From contig CCNC01000023.1 in assembly GCA_000824845.1 (NCBI GenBank), positions 57,750 through 121,749 on the forward strand: a stretch of 64,000 nt of DNA, written 5' to 3'. Below, in pieces: positions 8,201 through 15,770 of this stretch. The DNA is from Mesorhizobium sp. ORS 3359. GTDB taxonomy: Bacteria > Pseudomonadota > Alphaproteobacteria > Rhizobiales > Rhizobiaceae. Within the stretch, counting starts at the first letter, position 1, and each line of letters begins with the position of its first letter. The position numbers and the translations under genes are program-made. The notes under the pieces were generated by a model. The model did no database searches, had not been told where the DNA came from, and was given only the letters and a program-made list of their open reading frames with translations.

Positions 8201-8871
8201 AGGATCGGCGACAGATAGGCATCGACCACGGTGGTGTCGCCGCGGCCGACCAGCTTGATCAACGGCGAGACCTCGTGGCTGACTGAAATCTGGCTGAATC
8301 CGATCTTGCGGCAGACTTTTGCCACGGCTTTCTCGTGATCCGGGTATTTCCAGGCATGCATGAAGACAATGGCGACCGCGTCGATGCCATCGGCCCTGGC
8401 CTGCTCGATCGCCGGGCGGCAGGCGGCGATGTCGAGCAGGCTCTCGACGCAGCCATCGGCGCGCACGCGCTCGTCGACCTCGATCACCCGCTCGTAGAGC
8501 TGCTCGGGCAGGATGATCTCCTTGGCGAAGATATCCGGCCGCGCCTGGTAGGCGATGCGCAAAGCGTCGCGAAAACCCTTGCTGATGAGCAGCAGCACAC
8601 GGTCGCCCTTGCGCTCGAGCAGCGCATTGGTGGCGACGGTGGTGCCCATTTTGACGTCGCCGATCGCGTCGGCGGAAATGGCGGCGCCGGCCTTCAGACC
8701 CAACAGGTCGCGGATGCCCTGAATGGCGGCGTCCGCATAGGCCTCGGGATTTTCGGACAGGAGTTTTCGAGGGTGCAGCAGGCCTTGCGGATCACGGCCG
8801 ATGATGTCGGTGAAAGTGCCGCCGCGGTCGATCCAAAAATCCCATTTCCGTGTTTCCGCGGTTGCCGGCAT
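5218..8871 (-). CDS. Hydantoinase A/B fusion (5-oxoprolinase family)
   Basis: A 1217-aa protein joining HyuA and HyuB halves, as in ATP-dependent 5-oxoprolinases and fused N-methylhydantoinases (usually 1200-1290 aa). The HyuA half (about 1-690) has the ATPase-fold motifs [13 protein letters not shown] near residue 10, [10 protein letters not shown], and [12 protein letters not shown]. The HyuB half (about 690-1217) begins [12 protein letters not shown] and contains [17 protein letters not shown] and [11 protein letters not shown]. It would hydrolyse a cyclic amide (5-oxoproline or a hydantoin) using ATP in the cytoplasm; the substrate is not determined. The ATG at 8871 is chosen over 8940 because homologous sequence starts there. 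The last codons overlap the 19-bp repeat at the prophage junction. Confidence 0.85.
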   Translation of the reverse strand: MPATAETRKWDFWIDRGGTFTDIIGRDPQGLLHPRKLLSENPEAYADAAIQGIRDLLGLKAGAAISADAIGDVKMGTTVATNALLERKGDRVLLLISKGFRDALRIAYQARPDIFAKEIILPEQLYERVIEVDERVRADGCVESLLDIAACRPAIEQARADGIDAVAIVFMHAWKYPDHEKAVAKVCRKIGFSQISVSHEVSPLIKLVGRGDTTVVDAYLSPILSRYVQRVAEELGAGPRLMFMMSSGGLTAADMFQGKDALLSGPAGGVVGMVETAKLAGFEKVIGFDMGGTSTDVAHYDGEYERAFDTEVAGVRIRAPMMRIHTVAAGGGSILHYEAGRFRVGPDSAGANPGPAAYRRGGPLAVTDANVMLGKLQPDFFPAIFGAGQDQPLDAGAVREKFVALAARIGDGRSPEAVAEGFVTIAVENMANAIKKISVQRGYDVTEYLLNCFGGAGGQHACLVADALGMEAVLIHPFSGLLSAYGIGLSSVFASRQRGLLQPLAEESRTAIEALIAALRSEVVAELGEQGIAEEALSTKPVLHIRYDGTDTALPVNFEHGSIFRARSDFEAAHRAQFGFVYDDKPIVVETVAVEGMEAAREDRAETSAPDGAAGVEPKPSESRRIYTEGRWHEAGVYRRENLRPSNTVAGPALIIEPNQTIVVEPGWRAEITGLNHVVIRRTERKARAAALGNEADPVMLEVFNNLFMSIAEQMGVTLQNTAYSVNIKERLDFSCAVFDRHGALVANAPHMPVHLGSMDRSVETVIRLNSGDIHPGDVFALNAPYNGGTHLPDITVVTPVFDDAQSEILFWAASRGHHADVGGTAPGSMTPLATTVDEEGVLFDNFRIVDRGRFREKELETLLTDHPYPARNPTQNIADLKAQIAANEKGVAELRKMVAHFGLDVVEAYMGHVQDNAAESVRRVIERLPDSAAYEYPTDTGQVIRVKITVDRQKREATVDFTGTSPVMENNFNAPEPVARAAVLYAFRVMVEDMIPMNAGCLRPINIVIPDGSMLKPAYPAAVVAGNVETSQHVTNALFGAMGAMANAQGTMNNLTFGNKKYQYYETICSGSPAGRMNSGRGFAGTSGVHTHMTNSRLTDPEVLELRFPVVLEDFHIRENSGGKGKWNAGDGTRRTIRFLEKMECAILSSHRNRPPQGLEGGGDGEAGSTKVRRKDGSVDVLKACDQTTLDAGEAVIVTTPTPGALGSVTRKIGWH
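5222..5240. repeat. 19-bp direct repeat, host-gene copy
   Basis: Second copy of the repeat at 5041-5059, inside the last codons of the hydantoinase A/B gene. The two copies start 181 bp apart and lie in the same orientation. Confidence 0.9.
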
Positions 8872-9048
8872 TCTGCTTGTCCACTCATGTCTTCGTGCGC
8901 ATGTTCTGTTAGTTCGGGATTTCCCCGCCAGCAATTGCAAGTTGATGTTACATATCGAAATGCAACGTTACGAAACCGGCGAGCCTGCTGATGCATTTCC
9001 CCTGCGACCGCTCACCGAAACGTGAGCGTCTGTTGAAGGAGAGATACC

Positions 9049-9255
9049 ATGAAGAAGCTCATCTTGGCGTCTGTTTCGGCGCTCGCCCTGCTGGGGGTCG
9101 CGGCTTGCAGCGACAGTGGCACCGACAATACCACCACCCAGAGCACCAATCCGCCGGCCAACGAGCAGCCGATGAAGCCTGCTTCGCCCGACGCTTCGAA
9201 GCCCGCTGAACCGGCTCCGGCAACAAATCCGGCTCCTGCCGCGCCTGCGCAGTAA
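9049..9255 (+). CDS. Small Pro/Ala-rich lipoprotein
   Basis: A 68-aa protein with a lipoprotein signal: KK at residues 2-3, a hydrophobic stretch and a lipobox LGVAAC with Cys20 as the acylation site. The mature part is 49 residues of Asn/Pro/Ala/Lys with KPAEPAPATNPAP-type repeats, probably unstructured and periplasmic. GAAGGAGAG precedes the ATG. It is transcribed alone, divergent from the hydantoinase gene and closed by a strong terminator. Function unknown. Confidence 0.7.
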   Translation: MKKLILASVSALALLGVAACSDSGTDNTTTQSTNPPANEQPMKPASPDASKPAEPAPATNPAPAAPAQ

Positions 9256-9274
9256 GAGCCGACCACATAGATTC

Positions 9275-9306
9275 AAGGAAGGCCGGCAATGCCGGCCTTC
9301 CTTTTT
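9275..9306 (+). terminator. Intrinsic terminator of the small lipoprotein gene
   Basis: Perfect arms AAGGAAGGCCGGC and GCCGGCCTTCCTT around a 3-nt loop, ending in TTTTT. It lies 20 bp after the lipoprotein stop codon. Confidence 0.9.
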
Positions 9307-9390
9307 GCTCCATCGATCCCGAAGGTCACCCATCACCTGCGGCATTGTCCAGGCTTGATAGAACCGCCCGGTTCGCTCTATGAAGCCCGC

Positions 9391-10110
9391 ATGTCGATTT
9401 GGGACCGCCTTGGCGACTTCATCGCTCGTGTTTCGTCGTCGGCGTCCTCGGGCGTGGCGGATGTCGTGGAAGCCGTACACACCGTATTTTCCGGCGATCC
9501 GGACCTGCGCCGGCGGGTTGCCTTCTCGGTGGCGATGATCGCGCTTTCGGCCAAGATGGCCAAGGCCGACGGCATCGTCACCCAAGACGAGGTGCGCGCC
9601 TTCCAGGAAATTTTCGAGGTGCCGCCGAGCGAGACACGCAACGTGGCGAGGCTCTACGATATAGCCAAGCAGGACGTCGCCGGGTTCGAAATCTATGCCA
9701 AGCGCATGGCCCAACTCTGCGGCTCCGGCCATGCAAATTGCATGATGCTGGAGGATATACTCGACGGTTTGTTCCACATCGCCAAGGCGGATGGCCTCAT
9801 CCACGAGCAGGAGGGGCAATTCCTGCACCGGATCGCGGAGATTTTTCGGATCGACGAGACGCATTACGAGGCAATCCTGTCCAGGCATGTCAACCTTGGC
9901 GCCGCCGATCCCTACGTGGTCCTGGGGATCGAGCGGGGCAGGCCGTTCGAGGAGATCAGGAAACGTTATCGCAAGCTGATCTCGGACAATCATCCCGACC
10001 GGCTGATCGCGCGCGGCCTGCCGCAGGAATTCATCAAGATCGCCACGACCAGGGTCGCCGCGATCAACGCCGCCTATGAGATGATCGAGCGGGGCCTCAG
10101 GCACGCATGA
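9391..10110 (+). CDS. DjlA-like protein: TerB domain plus C-terminal J domain
   Basis: A 239-aa protein. A TerB-type helical domain spans about residues 30-160 (MAKADGIVTQDEVRAF and AKADGLIHEQEGQFL, two related acidic helices that can bind metal). A J domain follows from about 170 (DPYVVLGIERG, then the HPD motif in DNHPDRL). J domains stimulate the DnaK ATPase, so this is a co-chaperone. No membrane anchor like that of E. coli DjlA is seen. The ATG at 9391 is chosen because the upstream extension crosses the terminator. Its last 4 nt (ATGA) overlap the amidase gene, suggesting an envelope-stress or wall-remodelling partnership. Confidence 0.8.
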   Translation: MSIWDRLGDFIARVSSSASSGVADVVEAVHTVFSGDPDLRRRVAFSVAMIALSAKMAKADGIVTQDEVRAFQEIFEVPPSETRNVARLYDIAKQDVAGFEIYAKRMAQLCGSGHANCMMLEDILDGLFHIAKADGLIHEQEGQFLHRIAEIFRIDETHYEAILSRHVNLGAADPYVVLGIERGRPFEEIRKRYRKLISDNHPDRLIARGLPQEFIKIATTRVAAINAAYEMIERGLRHA

Positions 10111-10874
10111 GCGGTTTTCTGCCCGACCATCCAGAGGCGGAGGTTCGGGTCTCGCCCAATTTCGGCCCGCGCCGCGAGACGCTTCGGCCCGACATGATCG
10201 TGCTGCACTATACCGGCATGGCAAGCGGCGCCGGTGCCGAGGCGTGGCTGTGCGACCCGGCGAGCGAGGTATCCTCGCACTACCTCGTTCACGAGGACGG
10301 CCGTGTCGTGCAAATGGTGCGCGAGAGCGATCGCGCCTGGCATGCCGGCAAGAGTTCCTGGCTCGGGCGAACCGACATCAACTCCTGCTCGGTCGGCATC
10401 GAGATCGTCAATCCCGGCCACACGCTGGGCTACAAGGCCTTCCCGCGGCGGCAGATCGGCGCCGTGATCGAGTTGTGCGCGGGTATCGCGGAACGCCATT
10501 CCATTCCCGCGGCAAGGGTGCTCGCCCATTCGGACGTGGCGCCGGGCCGCAAGGTCGATCCGGGCGAGAAATTCCCCTGGAAGGCACTGTTCGCGGCCGG
10601 TATCGGACATCTCGTGCCGGCGGCGCCGATAAAGGCGGGCGCTGCACTGAAGGCCGGCGATGCCGGCTCGGATGTCGAGGCGCTGCAATCGATGCTGGCG
10701 CTCTATGGCTATGGTGTCGAGATATCGGGTGTCTATGACCGGCAGACGGAAATCGTGGTGGCGGCCTTCCAGTTACATTTCCGCCGGCGGCTGGTCGACG
10801 GCGTGGCGGACAATTCGACGATCCGCACGCTGCAGAGGCTCTTGGCTTCCGTGAAGGCAACTCCCGTCAAATAG
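10107..10874 (+). CDS. N-acetylmuramoyl-L-alanine amidase with C-terminal peptidoglycan-binding domain
   Basis: A 255-aa protein of the AmpD/AmiD (Amidase_2) family. Zinc ligands are His34 (IVLHYTG), His141 (VLAHSDV) and Asp151 (KVDPG), with Glu99 (VGIEI) as likely catalytic acid. A peptidoglycan-binding domain occupies about residues 190-250 (LKAGDAGSDVEALQSML). It cleaves the bond between MurNAc and the stem peptide, either in the wall or on recycled anhydro-muropeptides. No signal peptide is evident, which points to AmpD-type cytoplasmic recycling, though the binding domain is more typical of wall-acting AmiD. Translationally coupled to the DnaJ-like gene. Confidence 0.85.
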   Translation: MSGFLPDHPEAEVRVSPNFGPRRETLRPDMIVLHYTGMASGAGAEAWLCDPASEVSSHYLVHEDGRVVQMVRESDRAWHAGKSSWLGRTDINSCSVGIEIVNPGHTLGYKAFPRRQIGAVIELCAGIAERHSIPAARVLAHSDVAPGRKVDPGEKFPWKALFAAGIGHLVPAAPIKAGAALKAGDAGSDVEALQSMLALYGYGVEISGVYDRQTEIVVAAFQLHFRRRLVDGVADNSTIRTLQRLLASVKATPVK

Positions 10875-11059
10875 TCGCGCCGGGACCCTTAAATTACAAT
10901 CTGTCACTCAAAGTGAATTGCGCCGCCTTCATTGCCGCAAATTCCGCCTGCAAATGCCCCTTCCGCAAGTTGTCGGGCGTCTATCCCCCCAAGGCACCCG
11001 ATGTTGAGTTGACCTAACTGTGCGAAGTTCTTCGTGCAGCCCTAACAGAACAGGACTAC

Positions 11060-11761
11060 ATGCAAAAATTGACCGTTGTAGCGGCAGCCGTTGCTGCCGG
11101 AGTGATAAGTTTTGCCTTCAACCAGGCCAACAGTGCCCCGCTGAGCCCCAGGGCGGATAACGGCTTCGCAGCCGTGACGCCAAAGGCAGCCTCGAGCACC
11201 AAGACGGCAAAAACCGCACGGGCTGCTCCGGCGAGGGTTCAGAAGGCCGCCGCAACCCGGGTGACAAAATCGACGGCCAAACGCGCCAAGCGCGGCAGAA
11301 AGGCTGTCGATCTCACCACGACGGCCTCGATTCAACCCGGCAAGATCGCCGTGGCGACGCCCGCTGCCGCCGGCGACGGCCAGTATTCGGCGATCATCGC
11401 CCGCTATGCCGCGAGCTATGGCGTGCCGGTGTCCCTGGCCAAGGCCGTCATCAAGATCGAAAGCAACTATCGGCCGAGCATGGTCGGCGGCGCCGGCGAG
11501 ATCGGCCTGATGCAGATCAAGCCGGCGACGGCCCGCATGATGGGTTATACCGGTTCGGCCAAGGGATTGTTCGATCCCGACACCAACATCAAATACGGCA
11601 TGAAGTACCTCGCCATGGCGCGGGACCTTGGCGGCGGCACCACCTGCGGCACGATCCTGAAATACAATGCCGGCCACGGAGCGACGCGGATGAACCCGGT
11701 CTCCGCCGCCTATTGCAGCAAGGTGAAGGTGCAGATGGTGGCGCTGGGCTCGCCGGCCTGA
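11060..11761 (+). CDS. Lytic transglycosylase (SLT family)
   Basis: A 233-aa exported protein: signal peptide about 1-26 (VVAAAVAAGVISFAF...NSA), a Lys/Ala/Thr-rich linker to about 100, then an SLT domain. Catalytic Glu134 sits in KIESNYRPS, followed by the family motifs GEIGLMQIKP and a C-terminal LKYNAGHG. It cleaves MurNAc-GlcNAc linkages in the periplasm with 1,6-anhydro product formation. The linker's basic repeats may hold it to the wall. Monocistronic; a palindromic intergenic element follows it. Confidence 0.85.
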   Translation: MQKLTVVAAAVAAGVISFAFNQANSAPLSPRADNGFAAVTPKAASSTKTAKTARAAPARVQKAAATRVTKSTAKRAKRGRKAVDLTTTASIQPGKIAVATPAAAGDGQYSAIIARYAASYGVPVSLAKAVIKIESNYRPSMVGGAGEIGLMQIKPATARMMGYTGSAKGLFDPDTNIKYGMKYLAMARDLGGGTTCGTILKYNAGHGATRMNPVSAAYCSKVKVQMVALGSPA

Positions 11762-11795
11762 CGCTATGCAGCGCGGCGGATTGGGCGACGCGCGC

Positions 11796-11845
11796 TTTAT
11801 GCACGTCGTTGCCCCAAACCGCAGCGCATTTGGGACGAGGCGCTT
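11796..11845. repeat. Rhizobial palindromic intergenic element, copy 1 (partial)
   Basis: GCACGTCGTTGCCCCAAACC, then GCAGCGCATTTGGGACG, matches the second half of the element at 50249-50297 with a few changes. It lies between the transglycosylase stop and the rnpB promoter and ends in GCGCTTTTTCG, so it may also stop transcription. Confidence 0.65.
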
Positions 11846-11851
11846 TTTCGT

Positions 11852-11880
11852 TTGCGTTTTCAGGCGGGAATCCCTTTATA
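11852..11880 (+). promoter_or_regulatory. Predicted sigma70-type promoter of rnpB
   Basis: TTGCGT (11852-11857), a 17-bp spacer and TTTATA (11875-11880) lie 6 bp before the 5' end inferred for RNase P RNA. Spacing and position are both right for a housekeeping promoter. Confidence 0.65.
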
Positions 11881-11885
11881 CGCGC

Positions 11886-12284
11886 TTGCCAGCTGGCCGG
11901 GCGGCCGCGCCCGCGAGAACCGAAAGGTTGCGGGTGAGGAAAGTCCGGGCTCCATGGAGACACGGTGCCGGCTAACGGCCGGCGGGGGCGACCCCAGGGA
12001 AAGTGCCACAGAAAGCAAACCGCCGCGACTTCGGCCACGGCAAGGGTGAAAGGGTGGGGTAAGAGCCCACCGCGCGACTGGCAACAGGAGCGGCAGGGCA
12101 AACCCCACCGGGAGCAAAACCGAATAGGGGCGGTGCGAGGGGAAACCCTCGAGGGCTGTTTCCGGCTCACCGTCCGGGTAGGTTGCGTGAGGCGCATGGC
12201 AACATGCGCCCAAGATGAATGGCCGCCACGTTCTCGCTGCGAGGCGAGGGCCATACAGAACCCGGCTTACAGGCCAGCTGGCAA
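11886..12284 (+). ncRNA. rnpB: RNase P RNA, A-type
   Basis: The catalytic RNA of RNase P, which trims 5' leaders of tRNA precursors. The universal core is present: GAGGAAAGTCCGGGCTCC near 11937, the ACAGAA motif with its AAACCG context (12007-12025), and the closing ACAGAACCCGGCTTACAGGCC near 12255. The 5' end GCCAGCTGGCC pairs with the 3' end GGCCAGCTGGC (12272-12282) to form helix P1. A TTTTTC run directly after P1 marks termination. The ~400-nt length fits alphaproteobacterial A-type RNAs. End positions are accurate to a few bases. Confidence 0.95.
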
Positions 12285-12383
12285 TTTTTCTCGTAACGAT
12301 AGCTGAACGGAATCAGGAGGTTACGCTGATGGGCGGGTCTTCTGATTCAAGGTGCGAGGCATCTGGCGTGGGTCGAGGATTGC

Positions 12384-13499
12384 TCAATCAGCGACCTTGT
12401 CCAACGACGCCTCGATCGCCTGCCAAAGCTCCTCGACCGGCTCGCAACCCACTGACAGGCGCACGAAGCCGGGCGGCACGGCGTCGCCGCGCTTCGAGCG
12501 CCGCTCGGCCGAGGTGTGCACGCCACCGAAGGAAGTCGCCGATTCAATCAGCGCGCAATTGTCGATGAACGCCTCGGCCTTCTGTTCCGAGGCCAATTCG
12601 AACGAGATCAGGAAGCCGAAGCGATCCATCTGGGCGCGCGCCAGATTGTGCGAGGCATCGCCTTCGAGGCCGGGATAGCGCAAGCCGCTGACCGCGCGGT
12701 GATCCTTCAGCCGCCGCGCGATGATTTCGGCCGAAGAACACATCCGGTCGAAACGCACCTCCAGCGTTTCCAGACCGCGATGCACAAGCCAGGCCTCGAA
12801 GGGGCCGGGAATACCTCCGACCAGGCTGCGCCAGTCGGTCACCTTGGCGATGATGTCGGCATCGCGGCTCGCGACATGGCCGAAAAGCACATCGGAATGA
12901 CCATTCACCGCCTTGGTGTCGGCGGAGACGACGATGTCGGCGCCGAGGTCGAGCGGACGCTGGCCGAAGGGCGTCATCGTCGTGTTGTCGACGACCAGCA
13001 GCCCGTCCTGCCTGTGAACGGCTTCGGCCACCGCCGCGATGTCGCAGATGTCCAGCCGGGGATTGGATGGCGTCTCGGCAAAAACCAGCCGGTAACCATC
13101 GAAGCCGCCGTCGAGGAAGGTTGGCGTCGGCCTGGTGTCGCAGGCAATGCCGAGGGGATTGAGAAAGCGCTCGGCCATGGCGCGCGTGGCGTGATAGCCG
13201 TCTGACGGCAGAAGCACGCGGTCGCCTGATTTCAGCAGCGCGAAAAACACCGACGAGATCGCGCCCATTCCGGACGGGAAGGCGACGCATTGCGCGCCTT
13301 CGAGGTGGCCAAGCGCGTGCTCGACGGCGCGCCAGGTCGGATTGTCGTAGCGGCCATACTGATCGAAGCCGACCTCTGCGCCCGGCGTGTGGAAGATCGA
13401 TGCCATGGTGAGCGGCAGAGGGATCGGGTCGCCCTTGGCGAAATCGCGGCTGCGCAAATGGGCAAGCGCCGCGGCGCGGGACTTCGCTTTCTCAGACAT
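12384..13499 (-). CDS. Cys/Met metabolism PLP-dependent enzyme (cystathionine lyase/synthase family)
   Basis: A 371-aa fold-type I PLP enzyme. Lys196 (in SADTKAVNGHSD) is the expected Schiff-base lysine; FPSGMGA (about residues 74-80) and VVDNTTMTPFGQ (about 169-180) bind the cofactor. Members act on cystathionine, homocysteine or O-acyl-homoserine; the exact reaction cannot be told from sequence alone, and names such as metC or metB would be guesses. It is monocistronic and convergent with rnpB. Confidence 0.85.
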   Translation of the reverse strand: MSEKAKSRAAALAHLRSRDFAKGDPIPLPLTMASIFHTPGAEVGFDQYGRYDNPTWRAVEHALGHLEGAQCVAFPSGMGAISSVFFALLKSGDRVLLPSDGYHATRAMAERFLNPLGIACDTRPTPTFLDGGFDGYRLVFAETPSNPRLDICDIAAVAEAVHRQDGLLVVDNTTMTPFGQRPLDLGADIVVSADTKAVNGHSDVLFGHVASRDADIIAKVTDWRSLVGGIPGPFEAWLVHRGLETLEVRFDRMCSSAEIIARRLKDHRAVSGLRYPGLEGDASHNLARAQMDRFGFLISFELASEQKAEAFIDNCALIESATSFGGVHTSAERRSKRGDAVPPGFVRLSVGCEPVEELWQAIEASLDKVAD

Positions 13500-13898
13500 C
13501 AGGCTTCATCCCTTCGGCTGAACAGAATTGCCCGCGACGCTATGCGTGCCGGCTGTTTGCGGCAAGCAGCGTCCTTTTGGGCCAGGGGGCTCTAAACGCT
13601 TCGTTAGGCTTAATGGACGATAAAGACGAGACGTGCCTTTAGCCTGCGCTTTGTGGTTGTGATGCGCGTGTTTGTGATGCCTGTTCCCGTTGACGCCCAT
13701 AGTACCCCATGATATCCCGTTCACATCATCAAGCTTTCGTTCCGCGTCAGGGTGAAGCGTACGCCAATCGGGCAGCCGCGGCGGCTGCGCGTTTGCCGGT
13801 TTTCGCCCCGGTGAATGAAGCGATTTGCCGCGAGTGCGGCGAGGGCGCGGAGAACAACATGGGAAGGGGTGCGGCGGCGGAAGCGGCTGTAGCGTTCA
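13500..13898. other. 399-bp regulatory space before mraZ
   Basis: No gene is supported here. Between 13653 and 13680 two 13-bp direct repeats (GTGGTTGTGATGC and GTGTTTGTGATGC, 15 bp apart) are seen, followed by the MraZ-type boxes and a candidate promoter. The rest up to the mraZ start is a GC-rich leader of about 180 nt without clear structure. Confidence 0.5.
13684..13720 (-). promoter_or_regulatory. Four MraZ-type boxes over the dcw promoter
   Basis: Read on the minus strand, four repeats occur at an exact 10-bp period: ACGGGATATC, ATGGGGTACT, ATGGGCGTCA, ACGGGAACAG. MraZ of E. coli is known to bind direct repeats of TGGG separated by 5 nt upstream of its own gene. A candidate promoter on the plus strand, TTGACG (13690-13695), 17 bp, then TATCCC (13713-13718), lies inside the array, so bound MraZ would block it. 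The operator assignment follows from known MraZ biology; the promoter is an inference. Confidence 0.65.
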
Positions 13899-14357
13899 TT
13901 GGACCGATTTCTGTCAAACGCGGTGAACAGGATCGATGCGAAGGGGCGGGTCTCCGTTCCGGCGCATTTCCGTGCGGTGGTTCAGAAACGCGGCTATTCG
14001 GAGCTTTACGCGCTGCGGTGCCTCGACCTGCCGGCCATGGATGTCGGCGGACTCGACCTGCTCGACCGCTACGAGCAGCGGATCGCGCTGGAGGATCCCT
14101 TTCTGCAGACGGCGGACGACATGTCGTTCTTCTGCCATGGCGACGGGACGTTCCTGAAACTGGACCAGGACGGCCGCGTCACCATGACCGACTTCATCCG
14201 CGAGCATACGGGCATCTCGAGCGAGGTGGCCTTTGTCGGTCGCGGCAATTTCTTTCAGATCTGGGAGCCGGGACGGCTTTCCGCCTATGGGGCGCAGGCA
14301 CGCGCCAGGCTTTTGCAGCTTCGGCAGGGGACGAAGCCCGGGGAGCGATCGGAATGA
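13899..14357 (+). CDS. mraZ: Transcriptional regulator MraZ
   Basis: A 152-aa protein with two AbrB-like swapped-hairpin halves: [18 protein letters not shown] (about 8-25) and [21 protein letters not shown] (about 85-105), each with the DxxGR signature. It is the first gene of the dcw cluster and represses or tunes it by binding the TGGG repeats upstream. Translation starts at TTG 13899, giving the alphaproteobacterial N-terminus [13 protein letters not shown]. The ribosome-binding site is weak. It ends in a 4-nt ATGA overlap with rsmH. Confidence 0.92.
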   Translation: MDRFLSNAVNRIDAKGRVSVPAHFRAVVQKRGYSELYALRCLDLPAMDVGGLDLLDRYEQRIALEDPFLQTADDMSFFCHGDGTFLKLDQDGRVTMTDFIREHTGISSEVAFVGRGNFFQIWEPGRLSAYGAQARARLLQLRQGTKPGERSE

Positions 14358-15370
14358 TGGCTGGCCACGGCGATGATCCTCACGCCGTTGGCGGACCGGC
14401 CCGCCACATTCCGGTCCTCCTTGCCGAGGTGCTCGACGCGCTTGCGCCGAAGGCCGGCGAGACGATCGTCGACGGGACATTCGGCGCCGGCGGCTACACC
14501 AGCGCCATCCTCGACCTCGGCGCCTCCGTCGTTGCCATCGACCGCGACCCGGATGCGATCGCGGCGGGCAGGGCGCTGGAGCGGCAGGCCGGCGGCCGGC
14601 TCAGGCTTGTCCAGGCGCCGTTCTCGACGCTGGACGAACATGTCGAGGGCGCCGACGGCGTGGTGCTCGACATCGGTGTTTCCTCCATGCAGCTCGACCA
14701 GGCGGAGCGCGGCTTTTCCTTTCGCGCCGACGGGCCGCTCGACATGCGCATGGCGCAGTCGGGGCTTTCCGCCGCCGACGTTGTCAACACCTTCAAGGCC
14801 GGCGATCTTGCCCGCATCTTCGGCTTTCTCGGCGAGGAGCGCCATGCCGGCCGCATCGCACGCATGATCGAGAGCCGGCGCGAGAAGAGATCGTTCGAGC
14901 GCACGCTCGACCTCGCCGACGCCATCGAAACGCATGTCGGACGCGGACCCAAGGACAAGATCCATCCGGCCACGCGCGTCTTCCAGGCGCTGCGCATCTT
15001 CGTCAATGACGAGCTTGGCGAGCTAGCAAGGGCGCTGCTGGCGGCCGAGCGGGCGCTGAAGCCTGGTGGCCGGCTTGCCGTGGTGACCTTCCACTCCCTG
15101 GAAGACCGCATCGTCAAACGCTTCATCGCCGACCGTTCCGAAGCCGCCAGCGGCTCGCGACACATGCCCGACGCGCCGCAGCGCGCCGCGACTTTCCGCA
15201 AGGCCGGCGGCGGCGTGACGCCGGGGGAGGCCGAGATATCGGCCAATCCGCGAGCGCGCTCGGCCAGGCTGCGCGCTGCGATCCGCACAGACGCCCCGGC
15301 GCGTGCGGGCGATTTTTCGATTTTCGGCCTTCCAAAGCTTCCCGCCGTCGAACGGCCGGGAGAGAGGTGA
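14354..15370 (+). CDS. rsmH: 16S rRNA (cytosine-1402-N4) methyltransferase
   Basis: A 338-aa SAM-dependent methyltransferase (formerly MraW). Motifs: [10 protein letters not shown] (about 18-27), the SAM-binding [14 protein letters not shown] (about 38-51), AIDRDPDAI, and [19 protein letters not shown] typical of RsmH. The C-terminal [12 protein letters not shown] is also diagnostic. It methylates C1402 in the ribosomal P site. Starts at 14354 or the adjacent ATG at 14357; a long in-frame upstream extension crosses mraZ in another register and is not real. Confidence 0.95.
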   Translation: MMAGHGDDPHAVGGPARHIPVLLAEVLDALAPKAGETIVDGTFGAGGYTSAILDLGASVVAIDRDPDAIAAGRALERQAGGRLRLVQAPFSTLDEHVEGADGVVLDIGVSSMQLDQAERGFSFRADGPLDMRMAQSGLSAADVVNTFKAGDLARIFGFLGEERHAGRIARMIESRREKRSFERTLDLADAIETHVGRGPKDKIHPATRVFQALRIFVNDELGELARALLAAERALKPGGRLAVVTFHSLEDRIVKRFIADRSEAASGSRHMPDAPQRAATFRKAGGGVTPGEAEISANPRARSARLRAAIRTDAPARAGDFSIFGLPKLPAVERPGER

Positions 15371-15374
15371 GCAC

Positions 15375-15770
15375 GTGTTTCGTACCAGCGACATAGTCCT
15401 GATCGCCGTCATGGTCTCGGCCGCGGCCCTGACCTACAAGACCAAGCGCGAGGCCGAGGAGCAACTGGCGGCCGTGCAGCGGATCCAGGCGCAGATCCGC
15501 TACGAGGAAGACACGATCGATCTCCTCAAGGCGGATTGGAGCCTGCTTACTCAGCCATCGCGGCTGCAGAAGCTTGCCGACATCTACAAGAGCCAGCTCG
15601 GGCTCGAGCCGGTCGGCGCCCGCCAGATCGGCGGCCTTGACGACATTCCGGTGAAACCGGTGACCATCGAGGACCTCTCTTCGCAGCGGCTTGGCGGCAT
15701 GGCCGACAGTTCCGGCAATGGACCAGCGGACGACAAGGATCCGGTCGTCACGGGGAGCACGGTGCAATGA
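15375..15770 (+). CDS. ftsL: Cell division protein FtsL
   Basis: A 131-aa bitopic inner-membrane protein. A transmembrane helix (about residues 5-20: IVLIAVMVSAAAL) is followed by a periplasmic coiled coil (AEEQLAAVQRIQAQIRYEEDTIDLLKADW) and the conserved WSLLTQPSRLQKLA. FtsL joins FtsB and FtsQ to activate FtsWI. The GTG at 15375 is chosen because GAGAGAGGTGA precedes it and the short cytoplasmic N-terminus is normal. It overlaps ftsI by 4 nt. Confidence 0.88.
   Translation: MFRTSDIVLIAVMVSAAALTYKTKREAEEQLAAVQRIQAQIRYEEDTIDLLKADWSLLTQPSRLQKLADIYKSQLGLEPVGARQIGGLDDIPVKPVTIEDLSSQRLGGMADSSGNGPADDKDPVVTGSTVQ

Noticed and set aside
12329..12568. Short plus-strand frame after rnpB with a good AGGAGG site
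   Set aside because: The site is attractive but the frame runs antisense through the PLP-enzyme gene, its residues look like shadow sequence, and no family fits.
13709..14353. In-frame upstream extension of rsmH through mraZ
   Set aside because: The extension has no family similarity and lies in another register over a certain gene; rsmH starts at 14354 or 14357.
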